Assembly (NCBI RefSeq): GCF_002101965.1
Contig: NZ_LQQA01000014.1
Span: forward strand, 1-64,000
Direction: 5' to 3'
Length of the DNA: 64,000 nt
Source: Mycolicibacterium wolinskyi
GTDB taxonomy: Bacteria; Actinomycetota; Actinomycetes; Mycobacteriales; Mycobacteriaceae
Shown here: piece by piece, positions 1 through 8,547 of the stretch
How the letters are laid out: every line of letters begins with the position of its first letter
Position numbering within the stretch: position 1 is the first letter of the stretch
Translations under genes and position numbers: made by a program
The notes under the pieces: model-generated
Database searches by the model: none
Told to the model about the DNA's origin: nothing
Seen by the model: the letters and a program-made list of their open reading frames with translations, nothing else

Positions 1-359
1 ACCAACCCAAACCGGCACAATGAGTGTCAGCGATGTCCCGAGACAAAAGTGTCAGCGATGTCCCGAGACACCACAAGTCAGTATGTGGCAGCAGCCCTCG
101 GCGTAGACGCACAACGAATGTCGTTGACAATCAAGGTCATCCGTTGCCCAGCTGGCGAGCGACAATGTCGCTCGTATGCGGGCACGCAACTGCTGAGGTT
201 GATGTTGCGCCAGAGATTTCTGTGGCCGATGAACCCAAAACCCGTGGGGCCATTGATATAGCCGATGCAGCAGAGGCGATTTCCGCGACATTGTCGCTAG
301 TAGCCGGGCAGGAGGTCACCCCGGCCCGGCTCCCCTGTGACGGCTACGCGAGCGCCCTC
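1..359. repeat. Gene-free left edge with transposon-end-like repeats
   Basis: No convincing gene is seen here. A 23-bp unit is repeated directly at 23-45 and 48-70 (period 25), built around GTGTCAGCGATGTCCCGAGA. At 156-174 there is a perfect palindrome with 9-bp arms (CGAGCGACA, one central base, TGTCGCTCG). A related palindrome with 6-bp arms (GCGACA, T, TGTCGC) lies at 285-297. Short tandem units of this kind are familiar from the ends of IS481- or IS21-type elements in actinobacteria, so this may be the margin or scar of a mobile element lying outside the window. That reading is inference; no transposase fragment is visible. Confidence 0.45.
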
Positions 360-2366
360 TCACACTTCGATGGGTGGATGCAGCCGATCCATCGTGTACT
401 GCCGGTTTCGCCGGGCCGCCCACGAACTCGCGGCGAGCGACACCGCCAACAGGCCGACGAGCACGGCGATCGCGATCCACAGCCGGGAATCGATCCCGCC
501 GACGATCAGTTGGCGAAGCCCGTTGACCGCGTAGGTCATCGGGTCCACGGGGTGCAGGATCTGGAACGGTTTGGCCGTGGTCTCGACGGGATAGATGCCG
601 CCGGCCGACACGAGCTGCAGCATCAGGAACGCCAGCGTGACCACGCGGCCGACCGACACTCCGAACAGCGCGTTGAAGGCCTGGATGAGCGCCAGGAAGG
701 CGGCTCCGACGAGCACCAGGAACGCGACCGTCGCCAACGGGTACTTGGCCTGCAGGCCGACGCCGAAGTGCACGACCACATACATCACCGCCACCTGGCA
801 GGCGACGATGAGCAGCGCAGGCCAGTACGACGCCAGCACCACCCGCAACGCGCCGAGGCCGTTGACCACAGGACGAGCCTGCAACGGCGTCAACAACATC
901 CAGATGATCAGGGCGCCGATGAACAGTGCGAGCGGCAGGAAGAACGGCGCGAACCCGGTGCCGAACGTGGCGGCCGGGTTGTGGGTCTGGATGTCGAGCG
1001 CCACGGGCGCCGCCAGGGTCCGCGCGACCTCGGTGCGCTGCTGCGGCGTCCACGACGGAACCTGTGTCGAGCCCTCGCGAAGAGCGGTGGCAAGCTGCTG
1101 ACTGCCGCCTTGGAGCTGTTCGGTGCCGTTGGCGAGTTCGTCTGCACCGTTGGACAATTGGCGGCTTCCGTTGGTCAGCTGGACCAGACCGCTGTTGAGC
1201 TGTTGCGCCCCGGTGTTGAGCTGATGCGCACCGTCGCGCAACCTGACGACGTCGGCGCGCAGGCCCCCATTGAGCGCCTTGGTGATGAATGTCCGCAGCT
1301 TGCTGTTCGGGTCGCCGAGTTCGGTCTCCAGTTGAGCGGCGTTGTCACGCAATCGGATCAGCCCGTCATCGGTCGTAGGGTCGATACCGCGGGACTTCAG
1401 CAGCCGCTGGGCGCCGGCCAGGAATTCGCCGGTGTCGCGCACGGTCGGGTCTGGGCTGTTGCGCAGGATGCCGACCGCCTGGTCGACGATCGCGGCGGCC
1501 TGGGCCTGATCGATGTTCAGCGCGGCGATGCGGTCCGTGGTCGAGCGCACCGCACCAGAGAGTCGCTGCGCGGCCATGCCGACCTCGTTGGGGTCCAGGC
1601 CGAGGCCGCCGACCCGGTCGAGCACCGTGAGCAGCGGATCAGTCGCGGTGTCGACGGCCGTCGACAGTTGGCGCGTGCCCGCGGCCAATTGCGCCGAGCC
1701 GTCTCGCGCGGTCACCAAACCCGTGGTGAGTGCGTCGGCCCCGGTGGCGAGACGGTGCGCACCGTCGTTGGCCGCGGTGGTCCCGTCCGCGAGTTGTTGT
1801 GCGCCGTCGGCCGCTTTCACCAGCCCGGCACCGGCGTCGGTCAGTCCCGTCAGAACCGTCCCGACGGTGCGTTCCCCGATCTTGGCGTTGATCTGGTTGA
1901 GCACTTCACGCGCGGCGTTCTGCCCGATGATCGAGCCCAGGTAGTTGTTGGCGTCGTTGAAGGTGAACCGGATCTTGGCCTGCTGCGGCGAACTGCCCGA
2001 CGGCGATGAGATGTTGGCGCTGAAATCCGGCGGCAGCGTGATGGAGAAGTAGTACTTGCCGCTGGCAACGCCATCGGCGGCCTCCGCGGCCGAAACCCGG
2101 TGCAGCTGCAGCTGGCCCGAATCGACCAGGGCGTCGGCGACCTCATCGCCGGCCTTGAGCTCCTGCCCTTGGCCGACGGTGCCCTGATCCTCGTTGACCA
2201 GTGCCACCGGAACCCTGTTGACCTCGCCGAACGGGTTCCAGAACGCCCACAGGTACATCGCGCCGTACAGCAGCGGCATGAGGATCACCGTCACCAACGC
2301 GATGCGTGGCATCGCCCCGCGGGAGAACCGTTTGAGGTCGGTGCCCAGAGACATTCCGGCTAGCAC
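360..2366 (-). CDS. YhgE/Pip-family membrane protein
   Basis: A 668-residue membrane protein. There is one transmembrane segment near residues 22-45, then a long extracytoplasmic region, and about five membrane segments from residue 480 to the end. The central part carries repeated units of the type QLNTGAQQLNSG and QLSNGADELANG, the low-complexity helical repeats typical of YhgE/Pip proteins, which are related to ABC-2-type permeases and phage-infection proteins. The GTG start at 2366 has an AAAGGTGG ribosome site; ATG 2354 is an alternative. It follows the ABC-ATPase-like gene by 2 bases, so the two are surely co-transcribed and probably form one complex. The substrate is unknown. Confidence 0.85.
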   Translation of the reverse strand: MLAGMSLGTDLKRFSRGAMPRIALVTVILMPLLYGAMYLWAFWNPFGEVNRVPVALVNEDQGTVGQGQELKAGDEVADALVDSGQLQLHRVSAAEAADGVASGKYYFSITLPPDFSANISSPSGSSPQQAKIRFTFNDANNYLGSIIGQNAAREVLNQINAKIGERTVGTVLTGLTDAGAGLVKAADGAQQLADGTTAANDGAHRLATGADALTTGLVTARDGSAQLAAGTRQLSTAVDTATDPLLTVLDRVGGLGLDPNEVGMAAQRLSGAVRSTTDRIAALNIDQAQAAAIVDQAVGILRNSPDPTVRDTGEFLAGAQRLLKSRGIDPTTDDGLIRLRDNAAQLETELGDPNSKLRTFITKALNGGLRADVVRLRDGAHQLNTGAQQLNSGLVQLTNGSRQLSNGADELANGTEQLQGGSQQLATALREGSTQVPSWTPQQRTEVARTLAAPVALDIQTHNPAATFGTGFAPFFLPLALFIGALIIWMLLTPLQARPVVNGLGALRVVLASYWPALLIVACQVAVMYVVVHFGVGLQAKYPLATVAFLVLVGAAFLALIQAFNALFGVSVGRVVTLAFLMLQLVSAGGIYPVETTAKPFQILHPVDPMTYAVNGLRQLIVGGIDSRLWIAIAVLVGLLAVSLAASSWAARRNRQYTMDRLHPPIEV

Positions 2367-2368
2367 GG

Positions 2369-3097
2369 CTACTCGCCACCTTTCTGCGCGGCGGCCAGTT
2401 CGGCCGGCGTCGTGTTGGGCACGGTCAGTTGCGTGACGGCCGGGTTGGCCACCCCGTTGACGTTTGCGGTGATCACGGTTTGCTGCTCGCCGAGGGCGAG
2501 GAGCCGGTCCAGCAGCAGGATCCGGTTGCGGTCATCGGTGAGGTGGTCGAGATTGCCGACCACCAACAGCGGCGGCCTGGCGGTGTTGGCCAGGGCGACG
2601 CGCAGCAGGATCTGGTCGAGTTCGGTGAGGGCGTCGAAGTACTCCGTGAGCGGTGGCAGCGGCAGATCGCCGAACACCGGCGCGCACAGTGCGGCGAGAT
2701 CGTTCTCGTCGGCACGGCGCACCAAGCGATACCAGGCGGCGTCCCAACGGCGTTGCTCGGTGATGAGGTCGCGCACCGTCACCGATTCGGACACCGTGTC
2801 GATCTCATCGATACCGGCCAACGCCGCGACGCGGAAGATGTCGCGGGCCCGGGTGCGCCCGAACACTGTCAGCGCACCGCCCGCCGGGCGCATGCGACCC
2901 GCAAGCGTCATCAACAACGCCGTGCGGCCCGAACCCGATGGCGCGACGAGCACCGTGACGCCGCCTTCGGCGATGTCGAGGTCGATCGGGCCGTACACCG
3001 GCCCCCACGGCCCGTGCATCGTGAGCGCCCGTGCTGTGATGGCCGGTGGTCTTTGCTCGTCCTCGTCGGCGTCAGGCTCGGGACTTAGCTGCGACAT
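2369..3097 (-). CDS. Degenerate ABC-type ATP-binding protein
   Basis: A 242-residue protein with the general layout of an ABC nucleotide-binding domain, but the catalytic motifs are altered. The P-loop reads APSGSGRTALL, with Arg where the invariant Lys should be. The LSGGQ signature region reads LTELDQILLRVA. The Walker B strand reads LLVVGNLDHL and lacks the usual Asp-Glu pair. It may bind nucleotide poorly or act as a structural partner of the YhgE-like protein immediately downstream. ATG 3097 was chosen because the longer reading frame upstream is antisense to the next gene. The start codon overlaps, on the opposite strand, a possible ATG of the neighbouring rightward gene. Confidence 0.8.
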   Translation of the reverse strand: MSQLSPEPDADEDEQRPPAITARALTMHGPWGPVYGPIDLDIAEGGVTVLVAPSGSGRTALLMTLAGRMRPAGGALTVFGRTRARDIFRVAALAGIDEIDTVSESVTVRDLITEQRRWDAAWYRLVRRADENDLAALCAPVFGDLPLPPLTEYFDALTELDQILLRVALANTARPPLLVVGNLDHLTDDRNRILLLDRLLALGEQQTVITANVNGVANPAVTQLTVPNTTPAELAAAQKGGE

Positions 3098-3152
3098 GGC
3101 CCAATCACAACACATCCGTAAGGCCCGCACAGGGAATGGCATTCTGGGATTT

Positions 3153-3839
3153 GTGGAGCCTCTGCTGCATTTCGCAGGGAATTTCTGGTGGCTGATCTTT
3201 CCGCTGGGCGGGATGGTCGGCGGCGGCATCAAGGCCGTCGCAGCCGCCAACGAGCGGCGTGCCGAGCGGCGGCTCGAGCGGTACCGCATCAAGCAGCAGA
3301 CCAAGATCGAGATGGCTCGCGCGGCCGGGGCGGCGAAGTCGGCCGACGCTGCGCACCAGCGCGAGATGACGAAGCTCCTCGAGCAGCACGATCGCACGAA
3401 TGCCCGCTGGCTCGATTACGAGATCGACATCGCCAAACTCCTCGATTTCCCGGTGATGACCGATATGCGCGACCCGTTGACGATCGCCTTCCACAAGGCA
3501 CGAAGCCGGGCCGACCTGTTACGGCCCGACGATGTCGCCGACCTCGACCGCCCTGCGCAACTCGAATACCGCGATGCGGTGCACGAGTACGTGACGGCCT
3601 TCGACATCGCCGAGGCCGAGGCGATCCGCCGGCGACGCAGCGATTTCTCGGCCGAAGCCCAGGAGCGGCTGGCACGGGCCCAACAACTCCTGCGGCTCGC
3701 GTCCGACGACGGCGCCACACCCCAGGAACGCCAGAACGCTTACACGCGGGCACAGAAGGAACTCGACGGCCTCGTCGTGCTCCCGGTGACGACACGGGCG
3801 AGCATCGAGCGCAAGATCCTCGGAGAGCTGGAGGCCTGA
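3153..3839 (+). CDS. Conserved hypothetical protein, N-terminal membrane segment plus coiled coil
   Basis: About 228 residues. The N terminus is hydrophobic (FAGNFWWLIFPLGG, one membrane or re-entrant segment). The rest is charged, helical and probably coiled-coil (AANERRAERRLERYRIKQQ and similar). GTG 3153 is preferred because it begins just before the hydrophobic segment; an ATG at 3096 would give 247 residues and would overlap the start codon of the leftward ATPase gene. The gene is transcribed away from the YhgE/ATPase pair and ends 4 bases from the convergent TetR gene. I do not recognise a named family and assign no function. Confidence 0.7.
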   Translation: MEPLLHFAGNFWWLIFPLGGMVGGGIKAVAAANERRAERRLERYRIKQQTKIEMARAAGAAKSADAAHQREMTKLLEQHDRTNARWLDYEIDIAKLLDFPVMTDMRDPLTIAFHKARSRADLLRPDDVADLDRPAQLEYRDAVHEYVTAFDIAEAEAIRRRRSDFSAEAQERLARAQQLLRLASDDGATPQERQNAYTRAQKELDGLVVLPVTTRASIERKILGELEA

Positions 3840-3843
3840 GCCG

Positions 3844-4950
3844 CTAACCGCGTGGGGCCACGACTCCGGAATGCTCGGCACAGATCCGCTGCCTGCCGTC
3901 GAGATCGCCGGCACGGCTGACGATGCCCGTCGGATAGGCGCAGTACAACGAGAATTTCGCGGTGCGGGCGAGGTCGTTCCACATGGCTTCGAGCCCCAGC
4001 GCTCCTGGCACGTTGCCGTCGGCCCACAGCAGGGCCACCATCTCGCCGAACGCCCGCACGTGACGACCGCCCGACGAGGCGTCGGCGATGACTCCGCCGA
4101 TCACTTCGACGAACCGTTCTTGGCTCAACGCACCGTCGACGGTGAAGGCCGCCAGCGTCTCTGCGGCGTCGTGACACCGATAGCGGCCGTCGGCACGAGC
4201 CGCCGCCAGATCGATACCGTCCGCAGTCAGCTTGGCGGACATCGACTCTCGATGCTCAGCGGTCGCGATCACCACCACCGCCTCACCGGCGGACAGGCCG
4301 GCACCCAGGAACCGGCTCACGTCGTCGACCATGTCGTCGTCGGTGTCGTAGAAGTTGACGACGTGATCGTGGGGGCGTGCAGGCTCCGGCACCGCGACGG
4401 TCCGGTGTGCCTCGATCAAGGCACGGGCCATCACTCTGGCACGCCGCGCCGCGCGTCGGTCACCTTCGGCGGCGGCGACGATCGAACCCGTCATCGGCAT
4501 GTGCCAACTGCGGGCGAACTCATCGGGATCCCGTAGACCGGCCTTCAGCGCCCGCTGCCGCACGATCGCTCGGATGTTCTCCAAGTAGGCGATGGCCGCC
4601 CGCCCCGCCGGATGACCTGCCCGCATCTCCAACAAGACGTTGACGAACGAGCAGGCCTCGAATTCCTCGTCGGCGAACCATTCGTCGAGGACGTCGAAGA
4701 TCGCCAGGAGTTGCTCTTCGGCGCTGACGCCGCGCCGGTCCGACTGCTGCTCGAGGAACTCCCGGGTCCAGAGTTGTTCCCGGCGTTCCAGGAACGCCAG
4801 CACCAGCTCGTCTTTGCTGCGGAAATGCTTGTAGAGCGAGGCCTTGGCGACGCCCGCCCGGGCGATCACCTCATCGATGCCGACATCGCGGACGCCGCGC
4901 CGGGCGAACAGTTCGTAGGCCGTCGCCAATATCCGTTCACGCGCGTTCAT
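3844..4950 (-). CDS. TetR-family regulator fused to a MEDS sensory domain
   Basis: About 368 residues in two parts. Residues 1-60 are a TetR DNA-binding domain (GIDEVIARAGVAKASLYKHF is the helix-turn-helix). A TetR C-terminal region follows to about residue 190. From about residue 195 to the end there is a second module beginning HDHVVNFYDTDDDMVDDV, which matches the MEDS (DcmR-like sensory) domain found in redox- and methanogen-type regulators. ATG 4950 follows a GGTAGG ribosome site; GTG 4959 is an alternative. A perfect 14-bp palindrome lies 55 bp upstream and is a good candidate operator for autoregulation. The ligand is unknown. Confidence 0.82.
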   Translation of the reverse strand: MNARERILATAYELFARRGVRDVGIDEVIARAGVAKASLYKHFRSKDELVLAFLERREQLWTREFLEQQSDRRGVSAEEQLLAIFDVLDEWFADEEFEACSFVNVLLEMRAGHPAGRAAIAYLENIRAIVRQRALKAGLRDPDEFARSWHMPMTGSIVAAAEGDRRAARRARVMARALIEAHRTVAVPEPARPHDHVVNFYDTDDDMVDDVSRFLGAGLSAGEAVVVIATAEHRESMSAKLTADGIDLAAARADGRYRCHDAAETLAAFTVDGALSQERFVEVIGGVIADASSGGRHVRAFGEMVALLWADGNVPGALGLEAMWNDLARTAKFSLYCAYPTGIVSRAGDLDGRQRICAEHSGVVAPRG

Positions 4951-5004
4951 CGCGGTCACCTACCCGCCATCCGTCGAGCATAGACCTTGGTGCTGCACCG
5001 GTGT

Positions 5005-5018
5005 ACAGACCGGTCTGT
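5005..5018. promoter_or_regulatory. Palindromic TetR-type operator
   Basis: ACAGACCGGTCTGT is a perfect 14-bp palindrome in the 224-bp space between the TetR-MEDS gene and the rightward STAS gene. Its GACCGGTC core is common among TetR-family operators. The position suggests it controls the regulator and perhaps the STAS gene; this is inferred from position and symmetry only. Confidence 0.6.
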
Positions 5019-5174
5019 CCGTGATAGGAATGAGGGACGGTTGAGACGCAGCCGAGGTACCGGCAACCGTCCACGGCAATAGCCCTGATGACGTGGTCCG
5101 GGACTGGCCGCCTCGCATGTAGACATCGGGTTGGGCGGAGCCGAACACCAAACGATCCATGACCGGAGGTCTGG

Positions 5175-5627
5175 ATGTCTCACCTCATTGCCCCCACAAA
5201 GAGCAAGCAGCCCATACCCACCAAATCCACCATTTTCGGCTTTGCCGCGAGCCAGCCGTGGCCCGGCGTCACGTTGTGCTCGATCAGCGGAGCGCTGGAC
5301 GCCTGCACGGCCGATGAGTTCAGAAGCAGTTTGCTCGAGGCACTCGACGCCGGCCCGAGGACCGTTGTGGTCGACCTGTCCCGCATCGAATTTCTCGGTG
5401 TCGCCGGCTTGCAGGCTTTGCTCCAAGCTCAAACCTGGACCGAGAACCGGGCCGCCTCAAGCCGATTCCGACTGGTCGCCGGTGTGCGCTGTGTCGATCG
5501 CCTGCTGGAGATCAGTGGTCACCGCAGCAGCTTCGACACCTACCAGAACCTCGATGCCGCACTTCATGACGCTGCCACCGCGACCGCGACGGGGGACGGC
5601 AATGTGGGATCAACGCTAGGTGCTTAA
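5175..5627 (+). CDS. STAS-domain protein (anti-anti-sigma factor-like)
   Basis: A 150-residue single-domain STAS protein. Members normally act in partner-switching by binding anti-sigma kinases, controlled by phosphorylation of a Ser or Thr at the tip of helix 1. The core reads VVVDLSRIEFLGVAGLQALL. In canonical members the loop is DSSG or DSTG, whereas here it is GVAG, so the usual phosphorylatable residue is missing. It may be a constitutive binder or a non-kinase-regulated variant. ATG 5175 has a GGAGG ribosome site 6 bases upstream. It is divergent from the TetR-MEDS gene and ends 12 bases inside a possible small leftward ORF. Confidence 0.83.
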   Translation: MSHLIAPTKSKQPIPTKSTIFGFAASQPWPGVTLCSISGALDACTADEFRSSLLEALDAGPRTVVVDLSRIEFLGVAGLQALLQAQTWTENRAASSRFRLVAGVRCVDRLLEISGHRSSFDTYQNLDAALHDAATATATGDGNVGSTLGA

Positions 5628-5747
5628 CGCCGGATTGCATCCGCACATCGCCTTGCCGAGAGCACAGACGCAACCAGCCAGCTCCGGCCACTCCATACAT
5701 TCCCTGGTGGCCGGAGTCCCAACCTGGTTTGGAGGAACGGTTTTCAC
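5616..5747 (-). CDS. Possible 43-residue Cys-rich peptide
   Basis: A short frame at the end of the amine oxidase operon. Its GTG start overlaps the TGA of the preceding membrane-protein gene as GTGA, the arrangement of a translationally coupled gene. The C-terminal half carries five Cys in CMEWPELAGCVCALGKAMCG plus one more Cys shortly after, including CVC and CGC pairs that could bind metal. Against it: it overlaps the convergent STAS gene by 12 bases, third-position GC is lower than in neighbours, and a rare TTA codon occurs near the end. I report it as possible, not established. Confidence 0.3.
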   Translation of the reverse strand: MKTVPPNQVGTPATRECMEWPELAGCVCALGKAMCGCNPALST

Positions 5748-6190
5748 GCCGTGACCAATGCCGTCAACATCGCCACACACGTGACCGCGTCGAGCGGCAG
5801 CCGCAACACACTGCGCCTGGTCCAGCGGACGGCGGCGGCCTCGTCGACGCCGACCGGATCGGCCTTCTCGAACGCCACCGCCTTGGGCACGAAGTCGGCC
5901 AGTGACCACACCCGCATCACCACATGGGCGGCGAGTGCGATCAGGAGTGCGAGCCTGACGTCGGGGTGGCCCCAGGCGGCGATCAGCGTGACGATCAGCA
6001 GAACCTCGAAGACCGTATGGACGGGAATCCAGAACCGCCGCCGGGAGATTCCGCCGTTATGTGCCTGGATGATGCCGGGACGTTTCGGCCATGCGGGGTC
6101 GATCACCAGGACTTCGTAGAGGCCCCCGCCCAGCAGTGCGCAGGCGAGAAGTGTCGTGGTAGCGATCAGGACGAGCGTCGGAGTCCACAC
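5744..6190 (-). CDS. Hypothetical integral membrane protein
   Basis: About 148 residues with four predicted membrane segments (for example LVLIATTTLLACALLGGGLY and VFEVLLIVTLIAAWG). I do not recognise a named family with confidence. GTG 6190 is preferred: a CATAAT box on the same strand ends 8 bases before it, which would allow leaderless expression. TTG 6199 would add three residues. It lies 26 bp after the His-rich membrane protein gene and is probably the fourth gene of the permease-amine oxidase operon. Confidence 0.65.
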   Translation of the reverse strand: MWTPTLVLIATTTLLACALLGGGLYEVLVIDPAWPKRPGIIQAHNGGISRRRFWIPVHTVFEVLLIVTLIAAWGHPDVRLALLIALAAHVVMRVWSLADFVPKAVAFEKADPVGVDEAAAVRWTRRSVLRLPLDAVTCVAMLTALVTA

Positions 6191-6216
6191 GTACGCCAAT
6201 TATGGCCGTGGACCGT

Positions 6217-6618
6217 TCACCGCACCGGCGGGGTGACCGACCGATGGCGCGTGAGGCAGTAGAGCACGACCCCGGCGATCGTGACCTCCGCGAGGGCCAG
6301 CATCACGGTCAGCGTCATCACGGTCGACTGTGCGGGCAGCGCGGCCGGTCCGGCGCCGTGATGGTGCGCGGGCATCGGGGTGTGCAACGCGACCATCGCG
6401 AGGTTCATCAGCGCCACGGTGCACCAGATTCCCGGCGTGCCGCGCCGCCACAGATCACGCGCGCAGTACAGACATCCGGCGATCATCGCCGCGAGCAAAC
6501 CACCGGCCACCGGATTCGGGGCGTGGGTGAGCATGTAGACGTGCAGTAACGCCGAACTCGCCGCGAGCACCGCACACGACCGCCGCCCGAGGACGGCGGT
6601 CGTGTGGACGGTAGACAT
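6217..6618 (-). CDS. Small membrane protein with His/Met/Cys motifs
   Basis: 133 residues with about four membrane segments. Possible copper ligands are scattered along it: HVYMLTHAP in the first segment, CLYC at the end of the second, and a loop HTPMPAHHHGAG between the third and fourth. ATG 6618 follows a GAGGA ribosome site. It begins 3 bp after the stop of the copper amine oxidase gene, so the two are co-transcribed. A role in supplying copper to the oxidase is an inference from composition and position; I know of no characterised homologue. Confidence 0.7.
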   Translation of the reverse strand: MSTVHTTAVLGRRSCAVLAASSALLHVYMLTHAPNPVAGGLLAAMIAGCLYCARDLWRRGTPGIWCTVALMNLAMVALHTPMPAHHHGAGPAALPAQSTVMTLTVMLALAEVTIAGVVLYCLTRHRSVTPPVR

Positions 6619-6621
6619 GGC

Positions 6622-8547
6622 TCAATCCTCGCAGCAATGGGACTTCGGCGCCGCCGGAACGTTCAACGCGGGATTTCGGTCGAAGAAGCTGACCGGCTTG
6701 AGCTTGAACCCGGCGTAGTCCACCGGCATGACCGGCCAGTCCTCGGGCCGCGGGAAGTGCGTCAGGCCGAAGGTGTGCCACACCACGACGTCCTCACCGT
6801 CGATGTCGCGGTCCTGCGCGACGTAGGACGGCAGCCCCGCATTGCCCGGGTGCTGGTTGACGAACTGGCCTGCCGGATACCGTTCGGCCGGATCGTATTT
6901 CGTCACCCAGAGATGCTTCGTGGAGAACGCCGCCCGCTTGGCGATCGAACTCGACGGGTCGGCCAGCAACACCGGTTGGCCCTCCGGATGCAGTGCGTAG
7001 CCGACGTTCTGGCCGAGCCGGTTCTGCTTGGTCGGGTTGGTGATGTGCCAGACCCTGGCCTTGAGGTTGTCGGCGACGCGCATCGCCTGTGATTCGCGTG
7101 TCAGCTTGGTCTTCTGCGGGCGGAATGCGTTGCCCCACGGGTTGTCCGGGCCGACCGGTACCGCCACCGCGTCGACTTCCTCGACCGTGTTGGTGTTGCC
7201 GTCCACCGCCATGTCCAGGCGGGCGGAGAACAGATGCTGGTGGAACGGCGCACCGAGGCCGGGAGCCATCTCGGTGGCGTACCCGTCGGGACCGCGGTAG
7301 GCCGACGAGAACACGATGCCGGTGGCCTTCGCTTCCAGCTCGATCGTGCCGTCGAGGTACAGGTACCAGTAGAAGCCGTAGTCGTAGTTGCCGATCGTCA
7401 GGAAGAACGAGATGACCAGACGACGCGAACGACGCACCTCGGCCATGCCGTTGAACAGGTCGGTGTGCTTCCAGAGCACCCCGAAATCCTCTTCGTGCAA
7501 ACAGATCGCGTTCTTCATGAGCCTCGGATGACCGTCCTCGTCGGCGATCGTCACGTCGAAGTACTGGATCTCGCCGAGGCAGTCACAGCCCAGTTCCAGC
7601 GAGTTGGTGTAGCGACCGAACAGGTACTCGCCCTGATCGAAGTAGTTCTGCCAGTAGCGGACCGGCGAGGGATCTGCATAGGGCACCACCATCTCGGCGA
7701 TCGACGCGCGGTAGACGACCGGACGGCCGTCGATCGACAGCTGATGCAGCGTCAGCCCCTCGCGCACGTCGAACCCGAACCGGAATTTCCAATCGGCCCA
7801 GGTGATCTGGTTGCCGTCGACGCTGAAGCTCGGCCCTTCGGGTTGAGTGATCTCGATGGGCTTCAGATCCGTCCGGACGGGCGTGGCGTGCGGTTCGGCA
7901 TCCCACTGACCGCGCTCGGCGGGCAGCGGCAACGCGATCTCGTCGATGACCTTGACGACCGTGCGCTTGGTGAGGTCGACGTAGGCCACCACGCCGTCGA
8001 TCGGGTGCGCCCACGGCAGGTCGGCGGCGTCGTACTGGTAGAAACCGAGTACCCGTACGATGCGCCGGCCGACTTCGTCCTCGTGTCCGAACACTCCGGC
8101 TGACAGCGGAACCGCGCGCACGTTGGCCGGCTCCAGATCGCGCTTGCGCATGGCCTCGACCCATTCGGGGCACTCGAGCAGGAACGACTCGATGTCCTCG
8201 AATTCCTGATCCAGGATGGGCACGTGGCCGTCGACCGCGCTGTCGACCGACACCTGGGTGACGATGCGCTCGCCGGTGATCGACACGACGAGATCGCTGC
8301 CCTGCCCGGTGGCGCGGTCCAGAAGCAAAACCCGGGCGTTGCGGTCGATCGGGTCGCCCGGCGTGTACGCGAGCACGGTGTTCTTGTGCGGCTCGTCGAG
8401 CGCGACGTAGACGAAGCGCACGCTGTCGCCGAGCAGACCGTTGTCGGCGACGATGCGACGCACGGCGCGGATCTCGTCGGCGCTCAGCGGTGTGAGCGGG
8501 TGATCGGGGGCGTCGGTCTTCTGAGCGGGTTCGATGGTGGCAGTCAT
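6622..8547 (-). CDS. Copper-containing primary amine oxidase
   Basis: 641 residues, the normal length for the family. It oxidatively deaminates primary amines to aldehydes with release of ammonia and hydrogen peroxide. The cofactor precursor tyrosine is Tyr388 in the motif NYDY, which is converted to topaquinone. The catalytic base is Asp304 in YFDQGEY. Copper ligands fit the HQH of HQHLFSARLDM and a later His in THFPRPEDWP. The protein ends KSHCCED, an unusual adjacent Cys pair. The ATG at 8547 overlaps the stop of the upstream permease gene (ATGA), so permease and oxidase are coupled and likely form an amine uptake and oxidation unit. Confidence 0.95.
   Translation of the reverse strand: MTATIEPAQKTDAPDHPLTPLSADEIRAVRRIVADNGLLGDSVRFVYVALDEPHKNTVLAYTPGDPIDRNARVLLLDRATGQGSDLVVSITGERIVTQVSVDSAVDGHVPILDQEFEDIESFLLECPEWVEAMRKRDLEPANVRAVPLSAGVFGHEDEVGRRIVRVLGFYQYDAADLPWAHPIDGVVAYVDLTKRTVVKVIDEIALPLPAERGQWDAEPHATPVRTDLKPIEITQPEGPSFSVDGNQITWADWKFRFGFDVREGLTLHQLSIDGRPVVYRASIAEMVVPYADPSPVRYWQNYFDQGEYLFGRYTNSLELGCDCLGEIQYFDVTIADEDGHPRLMKNAICLHEEDFGVLWKHTDLFNGMAEVRRSRRLVISFFLTIGNYDYGFYWYLYLDGTIELEAKATGIVFSSAYRGPDGYATEMAPGLGAPFHQHLFSARLDMAVDGNTNTVEEVDAVAVPVGPDNPWGNAFRPQKTKLTRESQAMRVADNLKARVWHITNPTKQNRLGQNVGYALHPEGQPVLLADPSSSIAKRAAFSTKHLWVTKYDPAERYPAGQFVNQHPGNAGLPSYVAQDRDIDGEDVVVWHTFGLTHFPRPEDWPVMPVDYAGFKLKPVSFFDRNPALNVPAAPKSHCCED

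Noticed and set aside
24..2009. 661-codon open frame on the plus strand
   Set aside because: It is antisense to the YhgE-like gene, rich in Arg, His and Gln as expected of a shadow frame, and matches no family.
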